From the NCBI GenBank assembly GCA_902775345.1, contig CACYLW010000001.1, forward strand, positions 123,958 to 187,957: a DNA stretch of 64,000 nucleotides. Reading direction: 5' to 3'. The stretch is from an uncultured Eubacteriales bacterium (GTDB taxonomy: Bacteria > Bacillota > Clostridia > Peptostreptococcales > Anaerovoracaceae). Every line of letters starts with the position of its first letter. Position 1 is the stretch's first letter. The notes below the pieces were generated by a model. It made no database searches. It was not told where the DNA came from and saw only the letters and a list, made by a program, of their open reading frames with translations. The translations under genes were made by a program, and so were the position numbers. Below, piece by piece: positions 45,588-54,345 of this stretch.

Positions 45588-46454
45588 TCGTATGTTTTTC
45601 ATGATGTATCTGATCACGAATTTCGCAAGTGGACCAGCGTATTCGTATGATCTGATGCCTATCCCAAGCGTTCTGTAAGCTTCGGGCTCGAGCATCCTGG
45701 TGTCATAATTTCCCGGGAACTCATTGATGGTGAGCTCAGGCAGTATCGCGAGCCCAAGTCCGCGCTGCACCATCGAGAGCACTGCGAAGTCGTCCCGTGA
45801 ATAATACCTTACCTGGGGAGTAAAGCCCGCGTCTTCGAAGACCCTGTGAGGATCCTTGTCGTAGCTCTTATACGTCATGATGAAAGGATAATCTTTCAGC
45901 TTGTCGACAGGCACGTAATCATATTTGCTCAGTTCATGACCCTGTGGAAAGGCTATGAGCATCGGATCCTCGAGAACGGGTATGAAATCTATGCCGGCCT
46001 TTTCACCCGGATAGCTCATAAGAGCGATGTCGAGAGAGCCGTCAGTGAGACCGTCTATCATCTCGTCGTGACCAAGCTCCTCGATCTGAAAAACGACCTG
46101 AGGGTAATTGTTCTGAAAGTATTCTATTATCTGCGGTACCCAGTATACCGAAGTGCTGACGAAGGTACCGATCCTGATCGTGCCCCTGTGCAGCCCCTGC
46201 AGTTCGGCTACTTCCTGGTCGAAGCGCTCTTCGCTTTCGACTATCCGCCGCATCGCGGGAATGAGACTCCTGGCTTCCTGTGTCGGTTCAACACCGCGGT
46301 TTGTCTTGACGAGGAGAGGAAATCCTACCTCTTCTTCAAAAGCCTTCATTATCTGCGTAAGGTAAGACTGCGTATATCCCAGAGCCTGACCGGCTTTGGT
46401 AAGGCTGCCCTTGTCTATGGCAGCAAGCAGTATTCTGATCTTCTGTGTGTTCAA
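45585..46454 (-). CDS. LysR-family regulator, paralogue 2
   Basis: A 289-residue LysR protein, paralogous to the one at 37.4 kb. HTH: LLAAIDKGSLTKAGQALGYT; effector domain: GTIRIGTFVSTSVYWVPQII, DGSLDIALMS, and FAVLSMVQRGLGLAILPE. I chose the TTG at 46454: it follows GGAGAAAATAGGG, gives the same length and NTQK N-terminus as the paralogue, and avoids an overlap of about 80 bases with the upstream lysozyme-like gene. It is probably cotranscribed with that gene, 20 bases upstream. Its target could be the nearby peptide gene, which converges on it. Confidence 0.9.
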   Translation of the reverse strand: MNTQKIRILLAAIDKGSLTKAGQALGYTQSYLTQIMKAFEEEVGFPLLVKTNRGVEPTQEARSLIPAMRRIVESEERFDQEVAELQGLHRGTIRIGTFVSTSVYWVPQIIEYFQNNYPQVVFQIEELGHDEMIDGLTDGSLDIALMSYPGEKAGIDFIPVLEDPMLIAFPQGHELSKYDYVPVDKLKDYPFIMTYKSYDKDPHRVFEDAGFTPQVRYYSRDDFAVLSMVQRGLGLAILPELTINEFPGNYDTRMLEPEAYRTLGIGIRSYEYAGPLAKFVIRYIMKNIR

Positions 46455-46474
46455 CCCTATTTTCTCCGTTAATA

Positions 46475-47329
46475 TCAGTACCAGCCGCTGGACTGGAAAT
46501 GTGCCCATGCCGCGGATGGGGAGCCGTACCTTCCGGCTATGTATTTCAGTCCCCATCTTATCTGAGGCTCAGGATTGGTAAGATAGTCGCTTCCCTCAGA
46601 GGCCATCTTTGAACCCGGCAATGCCTGAGGTATGCCGTGAGCCCCGCTCCTTTTGTTATGCGAATTTGGGTTCCAGCCCGACTCTCTGTTCCAGAGGTAT
46701 ATCAGAGGCTCGATCTCTGATGCATCCCATCCGAAATCCGGCAGAAGTGAGAGAGCGTACTTCTGGTATTCTCCCTTGATGCCGCCCTCAATAGGCAGTC
46801 CCTCAGGAATATCCGAAGACAGCGTTCCCGCCGGAATGTAATACTCCTCATCGTCCACAACGATGCGGCTCCATCCGTTGTGCGTGACTCCCGTGCGCCG
46901 GATCATCTTGTCTTCGTCGATCGTTCCGGCGCTGCTGTATGACATGTCAGCGCCTGTCCTGTACTCGACTTTCTCCGTGGTCCACACGTACTCAAATAAT
47001 TCCTCGGAAATACCTTCCATGTAAGTCTTTATGACCTGACCGGCCTGCGCATTCACGTTGACTGTAGTATCTGAAAGGGTGACCGAACAGAGCTCCCTGA
47101 AAACGCGCATTTCAATATTGTGACACCAGACTCTGTACAGATAACCGCATGCCAGTATCACAGAAACCAGTTCGACCGCTATTATCACTCTCAGTATCGC
47201 AGGCTTTTTGCTTCGTACTCTGAGGTGTCTGGGCCTGGAGCCTTCTGCTTTTGCGTGTTTAGGATTGGCGATTTCCAGTTCGTTCTCTATGGCGCTTACC
47301 TCTCTGAAATCGAAAAAGGCCGTAATCAT
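46475..47329 (-). CDS. Membrane-anchored SLT-type lytic transglycosylase-like protein
   Basis: A protein of about 284 residues with a basic cytoplasmic N-terminus of about 45 residues, one membrane helix (AILRVIIAVELVSVILACGYLY) and an external domain. The C-terminus has an SLT-like muramidase fold: LIYLWNRESGWNPNSHN with the catalytic glutamate, SGAHGIPQALPGSKM, and AGRYGSPSAAWAHFQSSGWY, close to resuscitation-promoting or transglycosylase enzymes. The start is uncertain: TTG 47335 and ATG 47329 are possible and neither has a good ribosome site. It is encoded just ahead of LysR 2. Confidence 0.82.
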   Translation of the reverse strand: MITAFFDFREVSAIENELEIANPKHAKAEGSRPRHLRVRSKKPAILRVIIAVELVSVILACGYLYRVWCHNIEMRVFRELCSVTLSDTTVNVNAQAGQVIKTYMEGISEELFEYVWTTEKVEYRTGADMSYSSAGTIDEDKMIRRTGVTHNGWSRIVVDDEEYYIPAGTLSSDIPEGLPIEGGIKGEYQKYALSLLPDFGWDASEIEPLIYLWNRESGWNPNSHNKRSGAHGIPQALPGSKMASEGSDYLTNPEPQIRWGLKYIAGRYGSPSAAWAHFQSSGWY

Positions 47330-47471
47330 AATCAAATTATCATATGAAGTGAAGGCTTTTCAACTTATTCTTTCAAGTCAGCCGGCTTATGATAATATAA
47401 AAGCAGTCAAATGCACATATTTTTGAGCGGAATAAGGAAATACCGCCCGGACAGAAAGGAGCAGCTGACAG

Positions 47472-47882
47472 ATGATAAAACCTATAGTAAGGGATGCGTT
47501 CTTCCTTAATCAGAAGTCCGAAGAAGCGACCTGGGCCGACCTGGCCGTTGCGCAGGATCTCGAGGATACGCTCAAAGCGAACAGGGAACGGTGCGTCGGC
47601 ATGGCTGCGAACATGATCGGTTACAGGAAGCGCATCATTATCGTCGCGACAGGTTTTGCGGATCTTATAATGATAAACCCGGTAATAACGGAAAAGTCCG
47701 GACCATATGAAACAGAGGAGGGCTGCCTTTCACTTCCGGGAGTCAGAAAGACTACAAGGTATAACAAAATTACGGTGAGATACCTGGACAAGAAGTTCGC
47801 GGAACATACACAGAGCTTCAGCGGGTATATCGCGCAGATAATCCAGCATGAATGCGATCATCTGCAGGGAATACTGATTTAG
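47472..47882 (+). CDS. Peptide deformylase-like protein
   Basis: A 136-residue protein of the peptide deformylase family. Motif II EEGCLSLPG (metal Cys) and motif III IQHECDHLQG (HExxH-type with two metal His and the catalytic Glu) are intact. Motif I, normally GxGxAAxQ, reads GMAANMIG, so the glutamine that contacts the formyl substrate is methionine. It is shorter than housekeeping Def. It may be a divergent deformylase with altered specificity. It starts after AAAGGAGCAGCTGACAG; a possible -10 (TATAAT-like) lies near 47395. Confidence 0.85.
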   Translation: MIKPIVRDAFFLNQKSEEATWADLAVAQDLEDTLKANRERCVGMAANMIGYRKRIIIVATGFADLIMINPVITEKSGPYETEEGCLSLPGVRKTTRYNKITVRYLDKKFAEHTQSFSGYIAQIIQHECDHLQGILI

Positions 47883-47888
47883 CAAATA

Positions 47889-47932
47889 AAAAACCGCAAC
47901 TTTCTGTTATAGTAACGTGTTGCGGTTTCTTA
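47889..47932. terminator. Bidirectional terminator, AAACCGCAAC type, copy 1
   Basis: AAACCGCAAC and GTTGCGGTTT form the outer stem, with a small inner GTTA/TAAC inverted repeat. It has A residues on the left and T residues on the right and lies between convergent genes. A terminator with the same outer stem occurs at 56.2 kb. Confidence 0.88.
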
Positions 47933-48136
47933 TTATACTGTGATGACTTCAAAATCGTTGTTGTCAGTCTCGTGGAAGGACGCAAGCTTTGTCATCAAAG
48001 AAGTGACAGACCTTTCAGAATACTGCTTTGCTTCACTCTGTTCATAAGTGTTGATAAAGCACTTGTTCTTTGTCGAAAGCGATGCAACATAGCCTGTTTC
48101 ATTGCTATACTTGTTCGTCCACTTAATAATTACCAT
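47933..48136 (-). CDS. 67-residue small protein of unknown function
   Basis: A small basic, polar protein beginning MVIIKWTNKYSNETGYV and ending DNNDFEVITV. I do not recognise it. The start at 48136 was chosen because AGGAGG lies 8 bases upstream; a longer hydrophobic extension in frame (to 48238) would bypass that site. It converges on the deformylase-like gene across a terminator and is divergent from peptidase E. The overall composition suggests a soluble cytoplasmic protein. Confidence 0.65.
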   Translation of the reverse strand: MVIIKWTNKYSNETGYVASLSTKNKCFINTYEQSEAKQYSERSVTSLMTKLASFHETDNNDFEVITV

Positions 48137-48243
48137 TGCTATGACCTCCTTTCCTGGTAGTTTCAAGAGGGGATAATACTCTTTTGTAAACCAAATGTCA
48201 ACTGTAGTGCCGAGAAAGACAATAATAAAAAGGAGCAAAACGG

Positions 48244-49005
48244 ATGAAACTTTTTCTCACAAGCAGCCCTATCGGGATATACCGCAGTGACGAGCCGCTG
48301 AATTATGCAGGCTTCAATCCTGCTAACGGAATGGTGGCGGAGCTGAAACGATTCTGGGCAGATAATGCAAGATGCCTTCTCATATCTGCCTTTCATGATG
48401 ATCACGAACTCAATGACAGAATGAGAGAGGATTATGAGAATATAGTCAGGGATACCGGACTACCGCTCTCATGCATGGATATCTGCGATTCGAGGAACGG
48501 AAAAGAAAAGGCTGCCGGACTTCCGGGATATGATTTTGTCATACTGGGAGGCGGTCACGTTCCGACCGAGAATGCTTTTTTCAAAAGCATAGGACTTGCG
48601 GAAGCCTTCTCCAGCTTTGACGGAATAGTTATGGGTATCAGTGCCGGAACGATGAACTGCGCCCGCATCGTTTATGCACAGCCTGAACTTCCGGGTGAAG
48701 CAGGCGACCCGTGCTACGAACGCTTCATACCGGGGCTGGGACTGACTGAATATAACATTCTGCCTCACTATAATGCGGTAAAAAACGACATAATAGACGG
48801 CATGCGTCTGATAGAAGATATAGCTTTTGCGGACAGCGCTGGACGCACATTCTACGCGATCACAGACGGAAGCTACCTGCTCCAGACAGAAGACCGGGCG
48901 GAGATCAGAGGCGAAGCATACATGATCCGTGACGGTGAGATCAGACAGGTATGTACGGATGGGAGTATATTCAGACTGATCAGTTGCCTGAACGGATCAG
49001 TCTGA
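48244..49005 (+). CDS. Peptidase E (family S51)
   Basis: A 253-residue S51 family peptidase, which removes N-terminal aspartate from dipeptides or degrades cyanophycin-type products. The nucleophile is in MGISAGTMN; other landmarks are FVILGGGHVPTEN and LPHYNAV with the catalytic-region His. Ribosome site AAAGGAGCAAAACGG. Its 3' end overlaps the convergent ECF transporter gene by 26 bases. Confidence 0.88.
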   Translation: MKLFLTSSPIGIYRSDEPLNYAGFNPANGMVAELKRFWADNARCLLISAFHDDHELNDRMREDYENIVRDTGLPLSCMDICDSRNGKEKAAGLPGYDFVILGGGHVPTENAFFKSIGLAEAFSSFDGIVMGISAGTMNCARIVYAQPELPGEAGDPCYERFIPGLGLTEYNILPHYNAVKNDIIDGMRLIEDIAFADSAGRTFYAITDGSYLLQTEDRAEIRGEAYMIRDGEIRQVCTDGSIFRLISCLNGSV

Positions 49006-49477
49006 AGAGCGGCTGCATGGCCAGTGCCACTGCAATGCCTACGGCGAACTGTCCTGCATTCCAAGGGAGGCCAATCGCTGCAATAGCCCAGCTGCCGTAC
49101 ATGACGCGCTCAGCGATCAGATAACCGGTGCACATGATAAGACCGCCGGCTGTCATGGAAACAATTTTTGAGGTCTTTTCGACCAGATAGCCGGCAGCAA
49201 ACGCCATCGCAAATTTAATAAAGAAGCTCCATGGTGCCCAGAATGCGAATCCGCCAAGGACATCAGCGAGCGAAGAACCCAGGGCTGCAGCAACTGCGCC
49301 CTGTTTTTTTCCGAGCAGAAGCACGCCGGTGTAGACCATTGCGTCTCCAAGATGCACATAGCCCTGTGTCATCGGGACGGGTATCCTGAACAGGATCGTG
49401 CCAAGCAGAACGAGGCACACCATGAGTGCGGTGAGGACGAGCTTGTTTGTCCTGATATCTGAAGAATGTGGACTCAT
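48980..49477 (-). CDS. ECF transporter S component
   Basis: A 165-residue membrane protein with about six helices. The N-terminus has LVLTALMVCLVLLGTILF and the middle has YVHLGDAMVYTGVLLLG and AAALGSSLADVLGGFAFW, the layout of an energy-coupling-factor substrate-binding subunit. It would need shared EcfAAT components encoded elsewhere. The vitamin is not certain. Divergence from a PLP-dependent MocR regulator suggests vitamin B6 (PdxU type) or a related cofactor, by inference only. The start at 49477 follows AAGGAGGATCAC. Confidence 0.82.
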   Translation of the reverse strand: MSPHSSDIRTNKLVLTALMVCLVLLGTILFRIPVPMTQGYVHLGDAMVYTGVLLLGKKQGAVAAALGSSLADVLGGFAFWAPWSFFIKFAMAFAAGYLVEKTSKIVSMTAGGLIMCTGYLIAERVMYGSWAIAAIGLPWNAGQFAVGIAVALAMQPLFRLIRSGN

Positions 49478-49502
49478 GTGATCCTCCTTTTGACGGCTGT
49501 TC

Positions 49503-49552
49503 TTGAACGTTGTTATCATATGGATTATAATATCATGCGACTGAGATTTCAA
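49503..49552. promoter_or_regulatory. Two overlapping opposed promoters
   Basis: On the + strand, TTGAAC (49503-49508) and TATAAT (49526-49531) have a 17-base spacer. On the - strand, TTGAAA (complement of 49547-49552) and TATAAT (complement of 49524-49529) also have a 17-base spacer. The two -10 boxes share bases 49526-49529, so only one polymerase could bind at a time. The promoters serve the aminotransferase fusion and the ECF gene. Confidence 0.7.
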
Positions 49553-49610
49553 AAATGCTCATTTTGCGACTTTTATTGATAACAATTTAATTGATTTTGG
49601 GAGATAACAG

Positions 49611-51851
49611 ATGATTTCTGTGGAAATTGATCACAATTCAGGCAAAAGCCTTTATGTACAGCTCTATGAGTATCTGAAGAGGGAGATCGCGGAAGGCCGT
49701 ATCGAAACGGGAGAGCGGCTGCCTTCCCTGAGGGCAATGTCCGGCGCGGCCGGCATGAGTGTCACGACCGTTAAAACAGCCTATGAGCAGCTTATAGTGG
49801 AAGGATACCTGATAAGCAAGCCGCAATCAGGGTATTATGCAGCGCGGGGAGCTGTGATAAAGGACTCACGCAAAAGATCGAAGGACCATGAAGGGGAAGA
49901 TCCTGAGCGTGCAGGCGCGCAGAGCGGTGACAGGGATATGCAGAAAAACAACGGGACCTCTTTCAGCTGTGATCTCGAGTCCTTTGATTTCGTCAAATGG
50001 AAGAAATGCATGTCCGCAGTACTCAACGACACGCCGGAACTGCTGCTTTCTGATGCAGACCGTCAGGGCGAGCCTGCGCTCAGAGAGGAGATAGCAAGAT
50101 ATCTGTACAAGTCAAGAGGTGTGGTCTGCACTCAGGATCAGGTGGTTATCAGCGCGGGCACACAGCAGCTCATCAATCATCTGGCAAGGATCCTTAAAAT
50201 GATGGAGATAGTTCATGTGTCTGTCGAGGATCCGGGGTATATGCCTGTAAGGAGCATTATCCGTGACTGGGGCTTCAGCATGAGCTGCATCCCGGTAAAG
50301 GATGACGGCATAGTCATAGAGAGGCTTCCGGTGAACATCAGGACCGCTGTGTATATCTGTCCTCAGAACCAGTTCCCGACAGGGGCGCTTATGCCGATCA
50401 GCCGCAGACATGAGATACTCGACTGGGCGGAAGCCAACGACAGCATTATCATAGAAGACGACTACAACAGCGAACTCAGATACACAGGCATGCCTATACC
50501 TGCGCTCCAGGGAATAGACCACGGCAACAGAGTGGTCTATCTTGGCTCCTTCACATCCACGCTTTTCCCGGCAATAAGGATCAGCTATATGGTCCTGCCG
50601 AAAAAGATGGTGAAGCTGTATGAAAAAATACGCGGCAATTATGATCAGACCTGCTCCAAGACTGAGCAGCTGACACTGGCCGAGTTCATGAAGAGGGGGT
50701 TCTTCCACACCAATCTCAGACGGGTGCGTAAGCTTTATTCCGTCAAGCTGCAGGAGGCGCTGGAAGCGATCAGAGAGTACGGCAGCGCCGGTAATTTCAT
50801 AACGGCTGAGAATACCCAGTCAGGAATAAACATAATATTCAGGCTGAATACGCATACAATGGTGATTGCCGGGGGGCAGAACGGAGATGCCAGGTCTCAG
50901 GAGATACGCCGCGAAATGGCGGAGCGACTTGTACAGACAGCTGCTGAAGCCGGCATAAAGGTGAGAGACATTGAACAGCTCGACCGCGAAGGCCAGATAT
51001 ACATGGTGTTCTATTATAACCAGATCCCTCTCAGCCAGATCAGAACTGCTGTCAGGACCATGATCGAGGGGTTCAAGTCCGACGTAACAAAAGGAAGCCT
51101 CGGCCTTCCTTCAGTATACGAAGTCATCAGACTGAGCGGCGGCAGACCGCAGTTCCTGCAGGAACACTATGAGAGGCTCGAAAGATCTCTTGCAAGTATG
51201 CGGATACCTGTGCCTTTCACATGCGGTGAACTGGCCGGATGCATCGCCCGGCTTGCGGAAGAGAGCGGGATAAAGGATCACAATATAAAGATAGAAGTGG
51301 ATGTAAGCGGACACTCAATGATGTATCTGAACCCGACACACTATCCGTCCGCGGAGCTGTACGAGCACGGTGTCAGGACAGACCTTTTCAAAGGCGAGAG
51401 AAAGAATCCTAACATCAAGATGATGGACCGCGAGCTCAGAGACGCGACCGACAAAGCGATAAAAAGCGGAGGTCTCTACGAAGTGCTTCTGGTCAACAGG
51501 GACGGGGCCATTACAGAGGGCAGCCGTTCAAATGTGTTCTTCATAAAAAACGGAGAAATATATACTTCCCCGACGGATGCAGTACTGCCGGGCGTCACCA
51601 GGACCATTATCATAAGGATCATAGAGGAGGCGGGCATACCGCTGCACTACTGCGCGGTAAAAACGGATGAACTGGCGGACTTCGATTCAGCATTCATTAG
51701 CGGAACATCTCCTAAGGTCATGCCGGTCGCCAGCATCGGCGAGATCACATATGATGTGAACGATCCGGCGCTGAGATATATAATGGCGGGCTTCAACAGG
51801 AAATCAGAACAGTACGCCGGCGGCGTGCAGGAAGACAATGTACTAAAATAA
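49611..51851 (+). CDS. GntR-MocR / class I aminotransferase / class IV aminotransferase fusion
   Basis: A 746-residue three-domain protein. Residues 1-80: GntR winged helix (SLYVQLYEYLKREIAEGRI, MSVTTVKTAYEQL). Residues about 120-490: a MocR/PdxR-type class I fold with EDDYNSELRY, but the PLP-lysine position reads SFTSTLFP, with Ser316 instead of Lys, so it cannot form the usual aldimine. Residues about 500-730: a class IV aminotransferase (D-Ala/branched-chain/ADC-lyase group) with Lys603 in NIKMMDREL and ITEGSRSNVF carrying Glu636, so this domain looks active. I know MocR proteins but not this added enzyme domain. It probably senses or modifies an amino or vitamin ligand and controls the divergent ECF gene; this is inference. 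Confidence 0.85.
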   Translation: MISVEIDHNSGKSLYVQLYEYLKREIAEGRIETGERLPSLRAMSGAAGMSVTTVKTAYEQLIVEGYLISKPQSGYYAARGAVIKDSRKRSKDHEGEDPERAGAQSGDRDMQKNNGTSFSCDLESFDFVKWKKCMSAVLNDTPELLLSDADRQGEPALREEIARYLYKSRGVVCTQDQVVISAGTQQLINHLARILKMMEIVHVSVEDPGYMPVRSIIRDWGFSMSCIPVKDDGIVIERLPVNIRTAVYICPQNQFPTGALMPISRRHEILDWAEANDSIIIEDDYNSELRYTGMPIPALQGIDHGNRVVYLGSFTSTLFPAIRISYMVLPKKMVKLYEKIRGNYDQTCSKTEQLTLAEFMKRGFFHTNLRRVRKLYSVKLQEALEAIREYGSAGNFITAENTQSGINIIFRLNTHTMVIAGGQNGDARSQEIRREMAERLVQTAAEAGIKVRDIEQLDREGQIYMVFYYNQIPLSQIRTAVRTMIEGFKSDVTKGSLGLPSVYEVIRLSGGRPQFLQEHYERLERSLASMRIPVPFTCGELAGCIARLAEESGIKDHNIKIEVDVSGHSMMYLNPTHYPSAELYEHGVRTDLFKGERKNPNIKMMDRELRDATDKAIKSGGLYEVLLVNRDGAITEGSRSNVFFIKNGEIYTSPTDAVLPGVTRTIIIRIIEEAGIPLHYCAVKTDELADFDSAFISGTSPKVMPVASIGEITYDVNDPALRYIMAGFNRKSEQYAGGVQEDNVLK

Positions 51852-51932
51852 AAAAGGTTTCTGTATCACACAAAGGTTGATATCCGGCCGCAGCAATCCT
51901 AAAATAGGTATGCGGAAATTGGAGATAATGCT

Positions 51933-54155
51933 GTGTCAGAAATAATAAACGATAACGACAAAGACAAAGATAAAGATAATAGCAGCGGCAGGAAGATAAA
52001 CTTCAAATGGAAAGACATTGACGCTGACGCCGGCAAGAAATCCGGAAGAAAACTCTTCAGCTTCAGAAAGAAAAAGACCACCGGCGCATCAAAGCCTCTG
52101 ACAAAAGGCAAGGTGCTTCTGGGCGTTCTGTGTCTTATTGTGCTCGCACTCGCGGGGGCTTTTGCGTACGCTTATAATTCTGTGCCGGATGTCGATCCTG
52201 ATGCCAGCACCATCTACTCCAATATAGCTCTCAGCTCCATCATCTATGATTCAAAGGGTGCGGAGATCGACAAACTCTACTATACCGAAGACAGGGAAGT
52301 CGTCTCCATAAAAGATATTCCGGAGAATACAAAGAATGCTTTCATCGCCATAGAGGACAAAACGTTCTACAAGCATCATGGGCTGAATTACAAAAGACTG
52401 ATCGGCGCTGTCTTCAGCAAGCTGACCGGACGGACCAGCGAGATCAGCGGAACATCAACTATTACGCAGCAGCTTGCCAGAAACGTGTTTCTTTCAGACA
52501 TAAAAAGCGAACGTACGCTGAGCCGTAAGTTCCGCGAGATGATCTATGCCCTCAAGATCGAAAAGGCGTATTCAAAGGACGAGATCCTTGAGGCGTATCT
52601 GAACACAATATATCTGGGGTATGGATGTTACGGGATCAAAGCTGCGGCATATACATATTTCGGAAAGGAAGTGGATGAGCTCAGCCTCGAGGAAAGCGCT
52701 GCTCTTGCGGCACTTCCGCAGGCTCCTGATTCATACGCCCTTCTGAAAGACAGTGAGGACGAAAATACGACCTACATGAAAAGCAGCGGCCTGTATGCGA
52801 ATGAAATCGCTGCTGAAAGGCGGGACCTGGTGCTCGATCTCATGGAGGAACAGGGCTATATCGATTCCTCCGAGGCGGATGAGGCAAAGAAAAAGATAGC
52901 TGATATACTTGATCCGCACATAGCTAAGAAACCTAAGGAACTGACATATTTCACGGATTATCTTACGGACGAGGTCGCTAATGACCTCGCAGATGAATAT
53001 TCCATGTCACTTGAAAAGGCGGAGCGGATCATACATACAGGCGGTCTCCGCATCTATTCGACTATCGACCAGGATATACAGAAAGCGATCAACACTGAAT
53101 TCAGCGATGACTGGAATTTCCCGTATTCAGAGGAAACTCCGCAGGCGGCAATGGTGGTGACTGAAGTCGGCACGGGACGGATCCGTGCGATGGTAGGCGG
53201 AAGGAACACCTCCGGACAGATGCTGTTCAACAGGGCGACATCTCCGAGGCAGCCGGGGTCATCGATCAAACCTCTGTCCGTGTACTCTGCTGCCCTCCAG
53301 AAGAGTGAGGATTATGCCAAGCGCGGCATGCCGTTCCCGTTCACTGATTTCGGGTATGACAGACAGGGCGTGTACCGCTGGGGAAAATATATCACTGCAG
53401 GCTCTACGGTGGTAGACGAGAGAATGTTCATCGACGGCGAGATGTGGCCGCTGAACTTCTCGAGGCGGTTCTCCGGATACAGGACTTTCAGGACGGCGCT
53501 GCAGCAGTCGATCAACACCTGCGCGGTGAAGATACAGCTTCAGGTCGGTGCTGACTACTCGATGGAAATGTTGCGGAAATACGGTATCTCGACGATCGCT
53601 GATGACGCTTCCGAGCCGACCAACGACTACAACCCTGCTGCGTTGGCTCTGGGAGCAATGACATATGGTACGACACCGCTCGACATGGCGCTTGCCTACG
53701 GAACATTCCCAAACAAAGGCGTGAGAAACTCCGCGGCCGCATACACCAAGGTGACGGACTCAAAAGGAAAGGTGATCCTTGAAAAAGAGCCCGAAGGTAC
53801 TCAGGTGCTCGATGAGAATGTGGCGTTCATAATGAGAGACTGTCTTGAGTCCGTAGTCTCGAGAGGCATAGCCTATAACGCATCGATATACGGTGTACAG
53901 GTCGGAGGAAAAACCGGTACCACAAATGACAACTATGATTACTGGTTCGTGGGATTTACTCCGAAGTATTCCGCCGCGCTCTGGATAGGAACAGACCATA
54001 ATACTGTCATGAGCGGATCGTCCGGGATAGCTGCTCTGTTATGGGGCAGGATAATGAGCCAGGTACCGGATGTTACAGAGGGGGAATATCCTCCGCAGCC
54101 GGATGATGTAGTCACCGTTTACGGAGAGTACTACACCGAAAAAACACAGCCATGA
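51933..54155 (+). CDS. Class A penicillin-binding protein (PBP1A type)
   Basis: A bifunctional glycosyltransferase-transpeptidase that builds peptidoglycan. It has a basic, Lys/Asp-rich cytoplasmic tail of about 60 residues, a membrane helix (LLGVLCLIVLALAGAFAYAY), a GT51 domain (EDKTFYKHHGLN, STITQQLARNVF, LNTIYLGYGCYG) and a transpeptidase domain with SSIKP (SxxK), SINTC (SxN) and KTGTT. The start is GTG 51933 with GGAG eight bases before it; an ATG at 51928 is in another frame. It follows the fusion gene by 81 bases. The 740-residue length is usual. Confidence 0.95.
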   Translation: MSEIINDNDKDKDKDNSSGRKINFKWKDIDADAGKKSGRKLFSFRKKKTTGASKPLTKGKVLLGVLCLIVLALAGAFAYAYNSVPDVDPDASTIYSNIALSSIIYDSKGAEIDKLYYTEDREVVSIKDIPENTKNAFIAIEDKTFYKHHGLNYKRLIGAVFSKLTGRTSEISGTSTITQQLARNVFLSDIKSERTLSRKFREMIYALKIEKAYSKDEILEAYLNTIYLGYGCYGIKAAAYTYFGKEVDELSLEESAALAALPQAPDSYALLKDSEDENTTYMKSSGLYANEIAAERRDLVLDLMEEQGYIDSSEADEAKKKIADILDPHIAKKPKELTYFTDYLTDEVANDLADEYSMSLEKAERIIHTGGLRIYSTIDQDIQKAINTEFSDDWNFPYSEETPQAAMVVTEVGTGRIRAMVGGRNTSGQMLFNRATSPRQPGSSIKPLSVYSAALQKSEDYAKRGMPFPFTDFGYDRQGVYRWGKYITAGSTVVDERMFIDGEMWPLNFSRRFSGYRTFRTALQQSINTCAVKIQLQVGADYSMEMLRKYGISTIADDASEPTNDYNPAALALGAMTYGTTPLDMALAYGTFPNKGVRNSAAAYTKVTDSKGKVILEKEPEGTQVLDENVAFIMRDCLESVVSRGIAYNASIYGVQVGGKTGTTNDNYDYWFVGFTPKYSAALWIGTDHNTVMSGSSGIAALLWGRIMSQVPDVTEGEYPPQPDDVVTVYGEYYTEKTQP

Positions 54156-54160
54156 CGGAG

Positions 54161-54193
54161 ACGCATTGCTTTTTACGGGCAATGCGTTTTTTA
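54161..54193 (+). terminator. Terminator after PBP gene
   Basis: ACGCATTGC pairs with GCAATGCGT across a 9-base loop and is followed by TTTTTTAT, just 6 bases after the stop codon. Confidence 0.92.
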
Positions 54194-54251
54194 TATTGGA
54201 TATAAAGTAAAAAACGTTTCATAGGAAAACTCCGCAGCGCTTAAAATGTGG

Positions 54252-54271
54252 TATTATTGTTTTTAATAATA
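54252..54271 (+). promoter_or_regulatory. AT inverted repeat upstream of NCS2-like permease
   Basis: TATTATT and AATAATA flank 6 bases, a perfect 7-base inverted repeat 75 bases before the permease start. TATTAT could also be its -10 box, so the repeat may be an operator over the promoter. Confidence 0.4.
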
Positions 54272-54345
54272 GTATTGCACATTTATGGAAGGTGTAACGA
54301 CAGAGATAGGTTTATTTATAAGCATAAAGAAAGGAGATGGTAGTT

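Noticed and set aside
46455-46556. Longer LysR 2 with a 34-residue N-terminal extension
   Set aside because: It would overlap the upstream muramidase gene by about 80 bases and lacks similarity to the paralogue; TTG 46454 has a proper ribosome site.
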